Positions 44,881 through 54,130 of a stretch of 64,000 nucleotides of DNA are shown here, in pieces. The position numbers and the translations under genes were made by a program. How positions within the stretch are numbered: position 1 is the first letter of the stretch; each line of letters starts with the position of its first letter. Source of the stretch: Croceitalea dokdonensis DOKDO 023 (GTDB lineage Bacteria > Bacteroidota > Bacteroidia > Flavobacteriales > Flavobacteriaceae); the NCBI RefSeq assembly GCF_001306415.1, contig NZ_LDJX01000003.1:186001-250000 (forward strand). Direction: 5' to 3'. Under the pieces are notes generated by a model. It was not told the DNA's origin, searched no databases, and was given only the letters and a program-made list of their open reading frames with translations.

Positions 44881-45045
44881 TTATACTTTAGATTGCCTAC
44901 CCCTGACCAACGAGATGACAAAAAGTACCAGAAATATAAAAAACAGGACTTTTGCGATGCTTGCCGCTCCCGCAGCTATGCCTCCAAATCCAAAAATTGC
45001 GGCAATGATTGCCAATATGATAAATGTAATTGTCCAACGTAGCAT
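44881..45045 (-). CDS. DUF1328 family small membrane protein
   Basis: 54 residues: [20 protein letters not shown], a glycine/alanine turn [12 protein letters not shown], and a second helix [15 protein letters not shown]. This is the standard DUF1328/YtjA layout of two membrane helices with a GAA turn. Such proteins are common in stress-induced gene sets. No function assigned. Confidence 0.9.
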   Translation of the reverse strand: MLRWTITFIILAIIAAIFGFGGIAAGAASIAKVLFFIFLVLFVISLVRGRQSKV

Positions 45046-45170
45046 ATGCTATTATTTTTAAGTGTTACAGTGTTGATGCCTTATCAACCTTCTTTTACAA
45101 AAATGGTCTTTTCTATTTGGAAGTATGGTCGCAATCCATTTGATGCTTAACCCATTACAGATAAGATTCC

Positions 45171-45896
45171 CTAAGACAATCCTTTGGGTATGTGGTTGTA
45201 AGTCACGGGCTCCAGCATAGAATCATAAGATATATGGTTTTTGTAGAATTCCCGCGCAATGGGGTGGGCTCTTATTTGAAATTCATGGGGCGTTTTCAAA
45301 ATCTGTTTGATCTCCGACATGTCTACTTCTTCTTGAAGCCACGCGCTGTGCAGGTCTTGATGGAGTATCATGGGCATGGTTTGGCCTACGTTATGCACTT
45401 TCCGAATGATGTCATCTGCCTCGCAGGTAATCATGGAAGAGGTGATAAATCCGTCGTCCAGAACATTGTAAATCCCTGCCAAACAAAAAGGAAGTGCATT
45501 TTCCCTTGCAAAATAATAGGGATATACCACCCCTTTGGAAAGATAAGAGGTAAAGAAACCGGTAATTGGTATCAAACAACGTTTGTTAAGAAGGGATTTG
45601 GCATACCACAGATTACCTTCCATAGAGTTCAAAGGAACATTTAGGGTGTTACAAATGTCTTGGAACGTTGCCCAATCCTCTGCATAACCCTCTGGCAAAA
45701 TACCCCAAATAGAAAAGCTTATTATTTCCTTTTTACCCATTGCCACTATGGGAATCACAGATTCTTCCAATCCGTTGATCAAGATTTGCCGCTCGTACAA
45801 ATGCGGATATTTGAACGGCCGGTTCAGGTGTTTTTCCAAAATAGTTTGGCTTGCGATGTTAGAGATCTTATAGTACATAGTTTTGTTTGTTGCCAT
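45171..45896 (-). CDS. degenerate SRAP (YedK/HMCES-like) protein
   Basis: 241 residues. The SRAP line-up is visible: ISFSIWGILPEGYAED, RCLIPITGFFTSY and VHNVGQTMPMILH. Normal members start MC and use Cys2 to trap abasic sites in single-stranded DNA, with a Glu in GFFEW. Here the start reads MYYKIS after a six-residue extension, and the Glu position is Thr, while the His in VHN stays. It could bind DNA but should not form the usual crosslink. Confidence 0.8.
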   Translation of the reverse strand: MATNKTMYYKISNIASQTILEKHLNRPFKYPHLYERQILINGLEESVIPIVAMGKKEIISFSIWGILPEGYAEDWATFQDICNTLNVPLNSMEGNLWYAKSLLNKRCLIPITGFFTSYLSKGVVYPYYFARENALPFCLAGIYNVLDDGFITSSMITCEADDIIRKVHNVGQTMPMILHQDLHSAWLQEEVDMSEIKQILKTPHEFQIRAHPIAREFYKNHISYDSMLEPVTYNHIPKGLS

Positions 45897-46191
45897 AGAA
45901 AAAGCACTGTTGTTTTACTTAAGCTATGTAATGGTTAAAACTTTTTGGATTAAAGCGAAAATTGAACGGGTCATGCCCACATGAAGACTTTTCTGAGCTG
46001 CATAGCAGGGACACGAATTAAGAAAATGACGAATTCTGAGTGCAATCCCATCATTCTTTTAGCCAATTTTAAAAAGTATGAATCCGTTTTAAATAAAAAT
46101 CCTTAACGGTCCAATCTTATCCGTACCTAAGAATACCCTTGCACATTTTATTTTTTCAAATAGTGAACTAGACGCGTTGTAGGCGTCACAT
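45897..46191. other. intergenic stretch without a supported gene
   Basis: About 300 bases between the SRAP gene and a terminator. A 41-residue frame at 45981 (MKTFLSCIAGTRIKK) has no support beyond being open. Nothing else seen. Confidence 0.4.
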
Positions 46192-46225
46192 AAAAAAAGG
46201 AATGTGATGCCACATTCCTTTTTTT
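46192..46225 (-). terminator. strong bidirectional terminator
   Basis: A perfect stem AAAAAAAGGAATGTG / CACATTCCTTTTTTT with loop ATGC. It works in either direction by sequence and lies about 80 bases after the PA2169-type gene. Confidence 0.8.
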
Positions 46226-46307
46226 GGGATATTTCTATGCCTTAACCGTCTATTGGTCCATGGCATGGCTTAAAATAAACCTTAAACGTTGGACAATGGG
46301 CCAAAAG

Positions 46308-46757
46308 CTAGCTTAGGTCTTCCAACCGTTTTATTTTGTTGAGGTCATTGTTGATGGCGTTAAGCTGTTGCCTTAATACGGTAGCGGTGCTTGTTGGCAA
46401 GTTGGTGTCGTTGAGAACATCTTCATATTCATTGACCGCCGCCTTTTCGCCCCTTATGGATTCTTCCAACATAGATTCTGCTTCATCAGAGGAGAAAAAC
46501 GCCTTAGTGTCCATCCAGGCCCTGTGCAAGGCTCCAGCTGCGCTTCCGCCCTTGTCCGCCTCTTCTCCAAATTTGTCTATCTCCGTTTTGAGCGCTTGCC
46601 CAAAGTCCTTGCGTTGATTACTTTTTTTGAGAAAGAACGTCCTCAAGTTTAAATTGTCCGTGTTTTCGGCCGCTTTTTTGTAACCCTTTTCAGCATCATA
46701 GGTTTTTTCTAAGATGTCGTTCAATTTGTCAGCTACAGTCTCTGTGTATGTGCTCAT
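46308..46757 (-). CDS. PA2169/DUF2383 ferritin-like four-helix protein
   Basis: 149 residues from the ATG at 46757; the frame open upstream lacks family similarity. The pattern DAEKGYKKAAENT, LRTFFLKKSNQR, then SIRGEKAAVNEYEDVL fits DUF2383/PA2169 proteins. Four long helices, with glutamate and histidine positions that may bind iron. Usually stress-related; location cytoplasmic. Confidence 0.8.
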   Translation of the reverse strand: MSTYTETVADKLNDILEKTYDAEKGYKKAAENTDNLNLRTFFLKKSNQRKDFGQALKTEIDKFGEEADKGGSAAGALHRAWMDTKAFFSSDEAESMLEESIRGEKAAVNEYEDVLNDTNLPTSTATVLRQQLNAINNDLNKIKRLEDLS

Positions 46758-46818
46758 GTCTCTTGTTTTAAATTTAAATGGATTTTTTTCAAGGGAAGTT
46801 TTCCCTATACCTTTCAAA

Positions 46819-46826
46819 CAAAATTA
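46819..46826 (-). promoter_or_regulatory. possible Bacteroidetes -7 element
   Basis: Minus-strand TAATTTTG matches TAnnTTTG, 62 bases before the PA2169-type start. No exact -33 TTTG box is found, so support is limited. Confidence 0.25.
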
Positions 46827-47054
46827 TGAATAGGCGCCAGAGTTTTTTAATGCTAAAGGATGAAAAATTGCTTCAATTGGTATGGCCCATTTCTCTGGGT
46901 AAATGGAGTATTTTTTTATTGGATTGCGACTGTGCCGCGTAACTATTTTCTGCATATTCCTTCATTGTTTGTGATGGGGCTGATAAGGCAGCTAATTACC
47001 TTGTCAATGGTATCGCAGTAGCGTAAATTTTTAATCAAAAAAAAGAAAATCAAT

Positions 47055-47267
47055 ATGATTCAAAAAGGAACCCAAGTGAAATGGAAATGGGGCGATGGAA
47101 CGGCCCAAGGAAAAGTACAAGAGACCTTTACCGAAAAGGTTTCCAAGACCATTAAGGGAAGTGAAGTCACCCGTAACGGTGAGGAAGGAAATAAAGCACT
47201 CTACATTCAACAGGAAGATGGAGATTATGTGCTCAAAAGTGAAAGTGAAGTAACCCGATTGGATTGA
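47055..47267 (+). CDS. HVA1/DUF2945 TUDOR-like protein
   Basis: 70 residues: the start GTQVKWKWGDGTAQGKV, the middle TKTIKGSEVTRNG and the end SEVTRLD correspond to the hypervirulence-associated TUDOR domain family, a small beta-barrel. It stands alone on the plus strand. Role unknown; common beside general stress genes in many bacteria. Confidence 0.85.
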   Translation: MIQKGTQVKWKWGDGTAQGKVQETFTEKVSKTIKGSEVTRNGEEGNKALYIQQEDGDYVLKSESEVTRLD

Positions 47268-47324
47268 TATCGAAAATCTGGTAATGGGAACAATTGTGAT
47301 AAGGCTGTCTGCCAAAACTTTTGG

Positions 47325-48212
47325 TTAATTGGGATGTTCAGTGGTGCCAACCACTACTTTTTTTGGAAAATCAAGTGTTCTGATTGGAAACGGAATCGTA
47401 ATATCGTTTTCATCGAACACTTTTTTAATGGCAATCATGGCCTCGGTCTTCGCCTTAAGGACTTCAAGGGCCGAGGTGGAATCAATCCAGAATCGAACTT
47501 CAAAGTTGATGGAGCTATCCCCAAATTCCGTATAGAGAAAGATGATGTCATCAACACTTTCAACAGGGTCAAAATTTTTGACGATGGTTTTGTTGACCAA
47601 ATCACGAACAAATTCCAAATCTGATTCATAGGCTACACCGCATTCTAGAATGACGCGCGACTGTGCTGTTGTGGAAAAGTTCTTTATGGCATTTTCCAAC
47701 ACTAATTTATTGGGAATGTAGACTAAGTTATTATCAGGTTGTTTTATGGTCACTGCCCTCAAATCTAAATCAACAACTTCGCCTTCGTAGTCATTGGTCT
47801 CGATCCAATCACCAAATTTGATCTGTTTGATATACGAGAGTACAATACCGGAATACGTGTTGGCCAATGCACCTTGCAGTGCTAAACCAACCGCCAGACC
47901 TGCAACACCGGCACCGGCTAAAATGGCATTCAATGTTTTGCTCAGATCCAAGATGCCAAGAACCAAGAACAAGCCACTTAAAATCACCAAAACAGAGACC
48001 AACTTGGCAATGACATTTTTCATCGACGCCTGCAGCTTGCTCTTTTCTAAAAGGCGCAAGGTTAATCTACTGATGTACTTTGAGAGTATGAGCGCCAGAA
48101 TGAATACAACGATGGATAGGATAATGTTGGGCAGGTTAATGATCAATTGATCCACCCAAGACTCTAAACGGGTAATCATATCATCCCAAGCTTGTTCAAA
48201 ATTAATGTTCAT
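47325..48212 (-). CDS. small-conductance mechanosensitive channel (MscS family)
   Basis: 295 residues. Three membrane helices in the first 130 residues, the pore helix AGAGVAGLAVGLALQGALAN, then the beta domain (GDWIETNDYEGEV, YIPNKLVLENAI) and the alpha/beta end. MscS forms a heptamer in the inner membrane and opens under tension, releasing solutes on osmotic downshock. A second member lies at 60252. Confidence 0.92.
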   Translation of the reverse strand: MNINFEQAWDDMITRLESWVDQLIINLPNIILSIVVFILALILSKYISRLTLRLLEKSKLQASMKNVIAKLVSVLVILSGLFLVLGILDLSKTLNAILAGAGVAGLAVGLALQGALANTYSGIVLSYIKQIKFGDWIETNDYEGEVVDLDLRAVTIKQPDNNLVYIPNKLVLENAIKNFSTTAQSRVILECGVAYESDLEFVRDLVNKTIVKNFDPVESVDDIIFLYTEFGDSSINFEVRFWIDSTSALEVLKAKTEAMIAIKKVFDENDITIPFPIRTLDFPKKVVVGTTEHPN

Positions 48213-49290
48213 GGTCTATAGTTTTTAGTTCTGGTTCATAGTTTGATATCAGCTCCAACACGGCATGCTCCGATGGCGAAAAATTTGCAGTGTCGATACT
48301 TGGTTGCTGGGCTTTTGCGAAATAGTGTTGCAGCTCTCGGTTTTCATAAGCCATTGGCAGCAAAGGGTGCACATAAGATTTTCTACATACATTTCTTGTA
48401 TTGCCCAGTGCCTTGGCAGTTGCATCATAGGCCAAGAGTATATTTTTTTTGCGAGCTCGGTCCTCTTGTGCTGGTTCCATCTCCATTAGTGAATTGAAGA
48501 ACAGAATGCCTCCGGCCCATGTTCTAAAGTCTTTTGCGGTAAATTCTTCTCCGCTACTTTGTTTGATATAGTCATTGACCATCGTACTATCTATTTCATG
48601 TTTGTCACCTTTGTCATCATAATAGTGAAATAACTCCCACCCCGGAATTTCCTCACATTGGTTGACCAGCCGAATCAACTTTTTATTGCGTAGCGTTATG
48701 GAGTGTTTTTTTCCACGCTTGCCCGTAAAATTGATTTTTAAGCCTTGTTTGATTGTATCGACATGTCTCTTTCTGAGCGTGGTCAAACCATAGGTTTGGT
48801 TGCGGTGCGCATATTGTTCATTGCCTATGCGTATATGGGTTTCTTCCATTAATCGAAGGACCAGGGCCAAAACCTTTTCTTTGCACCAACTTGGTCTTTT
48901 TAAATCCTTATCCACTTGATTGCGAATGATGGGTAATACATTGCCAAAATGGGCCATTCGGTAAAACTTGGTCTGTTTGCGAACTTTGGTCCATAAGATA
49001 TGATAGCGATATTGTTTTCTTTTTTTGGCATCCCTACCTACAGCTTGTAAATGACCATTGGTTAAATGGGTAATTTTTACATCTTGCCAAGCTGGCGGAA
49101 TGGCCAGCCCCTTTATACGTTCAAGCTCGTTTTGGTCTTGCAGCGGCACTTGGCGAAAGCGGTATTCAAAGCTACCCTCTTGGTGAATACGATGTATGGT
49201 CATTTTGTCATCGGTCACGTATACCAAGTCCAAATGACTGATTGTGCTTTCTGGTTGGCGCAGTAGCCGGTGCAACTTTGATGGACTCAT
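48202..49290 (-). CDS. DNA topoisomerase IB
   Basis: 362 residues, the normal length for the bacterial/poxvirus type. Recognised stretches are the N-terminal GLAIPPAWQDVKI, catalytic RIGNEQYA and TTLRKRHVD, KDFRTWAGG with the second Arg, and the nucleophile Tyr in VCRKSYVHPLL. It relaxes supercoils through a 3'-phosphotyrosine. It overlaps the MscS gene by 11 bases, so they are coexpressed. Confidence 0.93.
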   Translation of the reverse strand: MSPSKLHRLLRQPESTISHLDLVYVTDDKMTIHRIHQEGSFEYRFRQVPLQDQNELERIKGLAIPPAWQDVKITHLTNGHLQAVGRDAKKRKQYRYHILWTKVRKQTKFYRMAHFGNVLPIIRNQVDKDLKRPSWCKEKVLALVLRLMEETHIRIGNEQYAHRNQTYGLTTLRKRHVDTIKQGLKINFTGKRGKKHSITLRNKKLIRLVNQCEEIPGWELFHYYDDKGDKHEIDSTMVNDYIKQSSGEEFTAKDFRTWAGGILFFNSLMEMEPAQEDRARKKNILLAYDATAKALGNTRNVCRKSYVHPLLPMAYENRELQHYFAKAQQPSIDTANFSPSEHAVLELISNYEPELKTIDHEH

Positions 49291-49383
49291 ATGCTTTTAG
49301 CAGATTTGTCTTTTTTGGCACAAAAAATGGCCCTGACGTTGAAGTGTGCCAGAACCATTTTTTAACCAACTAACCAACTTGTT

Positions 49384-49959
49384 TTATTTTTTGTAAATCA
49401 CCGTATAATCATTAACCATGTCATTAAGGTCATCTTTTGAATTCAAATAGATATACTGTTTATTAAAGACGCGATCAGGCTTTGCTCCAATGATGTAGTG
49501 TTTTACGTTTAAATCTGGAGCGTTCATCGTAATCTGGTCTGCGACTCTCATTTTTTTGTTTCCAATGGATTGCGCTGTGGGCTCCAATTGTGACAAAACA
49601 TATAGGTTATTTTCAGCAGCCCAAATCTCTAAAATATCCAGTTTATGTTCGGTGTCGGTGACCTCGGCCTCAATCATAATGGTCTTTTCAATTTTTTCCC
49701 CTCCTTCCGGCATATTTACATCAATGTAGGGTATTTCTACAGTCTCTTCTTCCATCACTATGACCACCTTGGGGATTTCTAAGGTATCCATCCTAGTGCC
49801 AACATCTACGTCGGCCCAGTTGACATCATATTCTGGCAATTCCCCGGCATCGGCCGTTACATCCACATCCAATTCTGGCATTTCACCTTTTTCCTCTTTT
49901 TTGACATTGCATGCGCCAAAAAGCGTTAAGGACAATACCAATAATACTAACTTTTTCAT
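49384..49959 (-). CDS. hypothetical lipoprotein
   Basis: 191 residues from the ATG at 49959. The signal ends LFGACN (lipobox Cys near 17). The mature part is very acidic in its first half (PELDVDVTADAGELPEYDV, with many V-E/D pairs) and ends in a mixed domain containing VKHYIIGAKP and DLNDMVNDYTVIY. No family recognised; envelope-located. Confidence 0.65.
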   Translation of the reverse strand: MKKLVLLVLSLTLFGACNVKKEEKGEMPELDVDVTADAGELPEYDVNWADVDVGTRMDTLEIPKVVIVMEEETVEIPYIDVNMPEGGEKIEKTIMIEAEVTDTEHKLDILEIWAAENNLYVLSQLEPTAQSIGNKKMRVADQITMNAPDLNVKHYIIGAKPDRVFNKQYIYLNSKDDLNDMVNDYTVIYKK

Positions 49960-50238
49960 ATTTAGTGTTTTAGGTTTATAAATCATCTGGTACAAATCTA
50001 AGGGGATGCCTTTGCAAAGCGGTGCTGTAACCAATTTTAAGTTAACTGGATTCCTTGAGTAGAACTTGGATTTAATGATTGGGTAGCGTTGGTGTTTATA
50101 TTTCTGCGGATTATGGTTTAGAAAATGATAAGCATTTTACCACTTAAAACAGCGTTGTGCAAAATTTAGTGGGCCCCGATAAAAAATAGTAAAAAAGGGC
50201 TACTGGCCTGCTCCGCGTGGTCTTACGTTTTATCCCTT

Positions 50239-50826
50239 ATGAAATTGAACAGCAGCCTGACCGAAGAACAAGAAAGAGTCTTGAATTTTTCCTGTATCAT
50301 TTCACATGACCTACATAAGGGCAAACACCCACTGCTCAATCTCATTAAACTTATGGAAGTTGCCCTAAGGGCAATGTCTCCCGGTATCAATGACCCCGGA
50401 ACGGCACTTGATGTGGTACATAAATTAGGGCCCCTATTGGATAAAATGGTTCGCTTGCCGTCATTTACCTCGGTCATCAATGCCCGTAAGGGAATTGTGG
50501 TCATAAAAAGCAACATGGTTACTTCACAATTACTGGGCCTTATAGTTCTACCTATTCGCCACTATAGTAAAAATGATATTTCAGTAATGATCGGATTGGT
50601 TCGCATGTTAATTTTTTTAAGGGCCAAGACCCATCTTTCCCAAAAGGGTAAAGAGTCATTGAGCACTGAAATCCAGGCTTTGCGAGAAGACATAAAAGGT
50701 GGTATTGCCAACCCCAATCATAAAGAGCGTATAAATCGTGCTTTCACTGATTCTATGCCCAATGGAGTTCCTTCCTTTTTCCAACTAAATAATGTTTTGC
50801 GGCAATATTTGAATTTATGCTATTAA
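50239..50826 (+). pseudogene. DUF2254 C-terminal domain fragment
   Basis: 195 residues whose MEVALRAMSPGINDPGTALDVV motif is the hallmark of DUF2254 proteins (IALRALSPxxNDPxTA), ending in a helical part. Full DUF2254 proteins have about 400 residues with N-terminal membrane helices; these are absent, and the 200 bases upstream hold no such frame. It is probably a truncated remnant, though a soluble stand-alone version cannot be ruled out. Confidence 0.6.
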
Positions 50827-50878
50827 ACGCTTGTAAAACGGTATTGTAGCTTATAGTTTTTGAACATAAAAAACATAA

Positions 50879-51406
50879 ATGATGATAACACCAAAAGAAA
50901 AAGTACCTAGTTTACAATTGCCCCTTATCAATGATACCCATTGGAATTTGAGTGAGCAGCGCAGCGATACCTTCACCATGGTCGTTTTTTATAGGGGCCT
51001 ACATTGCCCGATATGTAAAAAACAATTGGAAGCATTGGCTGGCAAATTGGAAGAATTCAGTCAGCGAGGGGTTCATCTTGTTGCAGTTAGCTGCGATACC
51101 GAGGAGCGGGCCAAAAAAGCTGGAAAGGAATGGAATATTGCCGAACTACCGGTGGGCTATGAAATGTCCATCGAGAAAGCCAAGGAGTGGGGGCTATTCA
51201 TTTCAGAAGGAATATCCGACAAGGAACCCGAACAATTCTCTGAACCTGGGTTGTTTTTAATTAGGCCTAATGGTACGTTGTATGCGAGCACGGTACAAAC
51301 CATGCCCTTTGCACGGCCAAAATGGGACGACATACTCTCTGCGATAGATTATGTAGAAGAGAACGATTATCCCGCCCGTGGTGGTGCCGTAGCTTACGCA
51401 TTATAA
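50879..51406 (+). CDS. AhpC/TSA peroxiredoxin-like protein
   Basis: 175 residues. The thioredoxin-fold start and the active stretch VVFYRGLHCPICKKQLEAL put Cys in the CPxC arrangement; VAVSCDTEERAKK and GLFLIRPNGTLYAST follow. This fits peroxiredoxin-like family proteins that reduce peroxides with thiols. No signal peptide, so cytoplasmic. A strong terminator follows. Confidence 0.85.
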   Translation: MMITPKEKVPSLQLPLINDTHWNLSEQRSDTFTMVVFYRGLHCPICKKQLEALAGKLEEFSQRGVHLVAVSCDTEERAKKAGKEWNIAELPVGYEMSIEKAKEWGLFISEGISDKEPEQFSEPGLFLIRPNGTLYASTVQTMPFARPKWDDILSAIDYVEENDYPARGGAVAYAL

Positions 51407-51423
51407 GAAAATTATTGCAGAAC

Positions 51424-51457
51424 AAAAAAAGGATGGGCTAACCCATCCTTTTTTTTG
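51424..51457 (+). terminator. bidirectional terminator
   Basis: AAAAAAAGGATGGG and CCCATCCTTTTTTT form a perfect stem with a CTAA loop. It separates the peroxiredoxin-like gene from the convergent minus-strand operon. Confidence 0.85.
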
Positions 51458-51474
51458 ACCAATTGTAGAACCGC

Positions 51475-51681
51475 TTATTTAATTATCTTTTTGAGCAATA
51501 GCAAGACACCATATTTTTTTACTCCTTTGAGCAAGGTTCCAATCCAGTTTGCGGGACTTAAATCCTCCTTAAATTGATGTCTGGTAGATTTAAGCTCCTC
51601 CATTTGAATTTTGCGTTGCAATTGCAGCACCTGCAAATCCAATTTAATTTCTTCTAAAGAAGTGTATTGCTTTTTTTTCAT
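51475..51681 (-). CDS. small helical hypothetical protein
   Basis: 68 residues, coiled-coil-like at the start (TSLEEIKLDLQVLQLQRKI) and with a basic amphipathic end (KKYGVLLLLKKII). It overlaps the preceding gene by four bases and belongs to the ytxH-holin operon. No family recognised. Confidence 0.6.
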   Translation of the reverse strand: MKKKQYTSLEEIKLDLQVLQLQRKIQMEELKSTRHQFKEDLSPANWIGTLLKGVKKYGVLLLLKKIIK

Positions 51682-52028
51682 TGGTCAAAAAAGTTTTCCG
51701 ATAATTTTTGAATCACTTTTTGTTCGATTTTTTTTCGGTAGACAAGGGCAATGCCCAGTATTAAAAAAAAGAGAAGTCCTATACTCAAAAAGCCAAGGGC
51801 TGCATTGTTAAAGTATTGGCTCAATGCCAAAGCAGCGGCCACTGCCAAAAAAATAAGGCCCAATGTGCAAAGCCCACCGTAAATGGCCCACTTCGACGCC
51901 GAAGAGGAAAAGATGGCCAATTGTTGAAAGACCTTAAGTTCATAATACTTCTTGGTGGTCTTAACATAAGCCTGACCTTTTTCAGCCGCCTCCGAACTGG
52001 TATTGTCCAATGCCTCTATAATACCCAT
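51678..52028 (-). CDS. holin-X / DUF1469-like membrane protein
   Basis: 116 residues. A helical N-terminus (KGQAYVKTTKKYYELKVFQQ) and two membrane helices (about 50-72 and 80-103) match the putative actinobacterial holin-X family found beside YtxH genes. These are not phage lysis proteins in most genomes. It overlaps both neighbours by one to four bases. Confidence 0.75.
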   Translation of the reverse strand: MGIIEALDNTSSEAAEKGQAYVKTTKKYYELKVFQQLAIFSSSASKWAIYGGLCTLGLIFLAVAAALALSQYFNNAALGFLSIGLLFFLILGIALVYRKKIEQKVIQKLSENFFDQ

Positions 52029-52357
52029 TACGATTTCTGCAATTTTTTATTGTTGGCCTTTAACTGTGCTAATTTTTTTTCGAGGGAAGTAATTACATCC
52101 TCGGTTTTATGACTCACATCAGATACGATGTTCTCTAATTGATTGTCAAAAGATTCGCGTTTAGATGCTACCGTCGCAGCAGCTCTATCCCTCATGTCCA
52201 AAGTGGTTTCTGCAATGGAATCTTTAGTGGCTTCCGCTTGTTCTGCAATCTTTCTTCTGGTGACCGAACCTTTATCGGGGGCAAATAGAATACCTAAGGT
52301 TGCCCCAATGGCAGTGCCCGCTAAAATTCCCAAAAATGTATTTCCGTTATCGTTCAT
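52028..52357 (-). CDS. YtxH domain-containing protein
   Basis: 109 residues. The hydrophobic glycine-rich start FLGILAGTAIGATLGILFAPDKG is the YtxH signature, and a long charged helix follows (ending LAQLKANNKKL). YtxH proteins are general-stress membrane proteins in Bacillus. First gene of the minus-strand trio. Confidence 0.85.
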   Translation of the reverse strand: MNDNGNTFLGILAGTAIGATLGILFAPDKGSVTRRKIAEQAEATKDSIAETTLDMRDRAAATVASKRESFDNQLENIVSDVSHKTEDVITSLEKKLAQLKANNKKLQKS

Positions 52358-52536
52358 TATATAAAGATTTTAAATGTTAAACAATGTTTGCCCAAATATG
52401 GCTTTAAGGATTCAATGGTGTTGACGCAATAAAAAGAAATGTTGACCTCGAAGCTCTTTAGGTTTTGGTGATAGTTTTAAACGCAATTGCGTCAATTCTC
52501 ATAAAACAGATTTCCGATTTTAAACGAAAATGAATT

Positions 52537-53892
52537 ATGATAGACACATCAGAAAATAAGAACACTCAAAAAACAGTGAAACCGCAAGAACATACCCAAA
52601 AGCAGTTAGAAGGTATATTGGCTTTGGCCCAAACGGGCTTTTTGCAATGGCGAAAAACTTCCATAGCGCAGCGAACAACAAGTTTGGAATACCTCAGCAA
52701 TTTGTTGTTGGAAAGAAAAAGGGAATACGCTGAACTAATGACCCAAGAAATGGGGAAACCCATTTCGCAAAGCCTTGCAGAAATAGAAAAATGTGCGTGG
52801 GTCTGTGATTTTTATGTAAAAAATGCGACACGTTTCTTAGCAGATGAGCTCATACAGACGGAAGCTGATGAAAGTTTTATAAGCCATGACCCCTTGGGGG
52901 TTATTTTGGGGATTATGCCATGGAATTTTCCATTTTGGCAGGTGATTCGTTTTGCAGCCCCAACCTTGACCGCCGGCAATGTGGTTATTCTAAAACATGC
53001 TTCAAATGTATCGGGCTGTGCCTTGGCCCTGGACCAATTATTCAAAGATGCCGGTTTTCCGAAAGGTTGTTTTCAGACCATTTTCACCGATTATGACGCT
53101 ATCGAAGATATCATTTCAGACCAGCGCATTCAAGGGGTCAGTCTTACCGGAAGCGAAAAGGCAGGCAAATCCATTGCATCCATCGCTGGAAAACACATGA
53201 TAAAAACAGTAATGGAATTGGGTGGTAACAACGCCTGTGTCATATGGGAAGATGCTAATTTGGACAAACATATGGATACCATCGTCAATGCACGCATGCA
53301 GAATACGGGGCAAAGCTGTATAGCCGCCAAGCGTTTTATTGTTGTGGATGACATTTATGAAGACTTCATTGAAAAGTTTAAGGAGGCGGTTCAAAAATTG
53401 ATAGCGGGCGAACCAGAAGATGAAGACACTGAAATTGGCCTTATGGCGCGCACCGACCTCTTGGAAGGCTTGGAAGTGCAAATACGAAAATCAGTGGACC
53501 AAGGAGCTAAGGTAACCTTGGGCAACCGCAGTGAGGGCAGTTATTTTGAACCGACCATTTTAGAGCAGGTCAAACCGGGCATGCCCGTCTTTGATGAGGA
53601 GGTCTTTGGCCCAGTAGCTGCAGTTATTCGTGCCAAGAACAGACATGATTCGTTGGAAATGGCCTCGAATTCAAAATTCGGTTTGGGCACCATGCTTTTT
53701 ACGGAGGATATTGAGTCGGCCAGAAAAGCGATTGGTTCCATTCCCGATGGTTCCTTTTTTGTAAACGAAATGGTAAAATCAGATCCTAGATTGCCTTTTG
53801 GAGGAACAAAATCATCAGGGTACGGTCGCGAACTATCAAAAGAAGGCCTATTGGAATTTGTCAATAAAAAGACCGTATATATCAATAAATAA
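52537..53892 (+). CDS. succinate-semialdehyde dehydrogenase-like aldehyde dehydrogenase
   Basis: 451 residues. Aldehyde dehydrogenase motifs: PWNFPFWQVIRFAAPTL, SLTGSEKAGKS, catalytic Glu in MELGGNNA, catalytic Cys in NTGQSCIAAKRF, and the end LPFGGTKSSGYGRELSKEG. The sequence pattern fits the YneI/GabD group that oxidises succinate semialdehyde to succinate with NAD(P). Cytoplasmic. The exact substrate is from similarity only. Confidence 0.88.
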   Translation: MIDTSENKNTQKTVKPQEHTQKQLEGILALAQTGFLQWRKTSIAQRTTSLEYLSNLLLERKREYAELMTQEMGKPISQSLAEIEKCAWVCDFYVKNATRFLADELIQTEADESFISHDPLGVILGIMPWNFPFWQVIRFAAPTLTAGNVVILKHASNVSGCALALDQLFKDAGFPKGCFQTIFTDYDAIEDIISDQRIQGVSLTGSEKAGKSIASIAGKHMIKTVMELGGNNACVIWEDANLDKHMDTIVNARMQNTGQSCIAAKRFIVVDDIYEDFIEKFKEAVQKLIAGEPEDEDTEIGLMARTDLLEGLEVQIRKSVDQGAKVTLGNRSEGSYFEPTILEQVKPGMPVFDEEVFGPVAAVIRAKNRHDSLEMASNSKFGLGTMLFTEDIESARKAIGSIPDGSFFVNEMVKSDPRLPFGGTKSSGYGRELSKEGLLEFVNKKTVYINK

Positions 53893-53910
53893 TAAAATCA
53901 ATGCTATGTT

Positions 53911-54081
53911 ATGAAGCAAGGTGAAGAAGATGCAAAGTTGGTCAAAGAACCTAAAAAACCTACTCAAAATTACATTTTTCAGAAAACGAAAATAACAAGA
54001 AGGGCGCTCTATATCATTATTGGGTTTTTGATCATATCGATTTTGGGCGTTGTGGTCTCGGGGATATCCTTTGAAGTTTAA
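53911..54081 (+). CDS. small single-helix membrane protein (56 aa)
   Basis: An ATG frame 18 bases after the dehydrogenase. A polar N-terminus (MKQGEEDAKLVKEPKKP) with TKITRRA precedes one hydrophobic helix (about 33-52). Positive residues right before the helix fit an N-in orientation. No family recognised. Confidence 0.55.
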   Translation: MKQGEEDAKLVKEPKKPTQNYIFQKTKITRRALYIIIGFLIISILGVVVSGISFEV

Positions 54082-54130
54082 GAAGTGTATCTAACGAGGT
54101 ATCGCATTAATCATAAATGTGATGAAGCTA

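Noticed and set aside
45981-46106. 41-residue plus-strand frame
   Set aside because: Short, isolated, without family resemblance or context; a chance frame is more likely.
51678-52028. Prophage lysis cassette
   Set aside because: The holin-like family member sits with a YtxH gene and has no phage structural, endolysin or packaging genes nearby.
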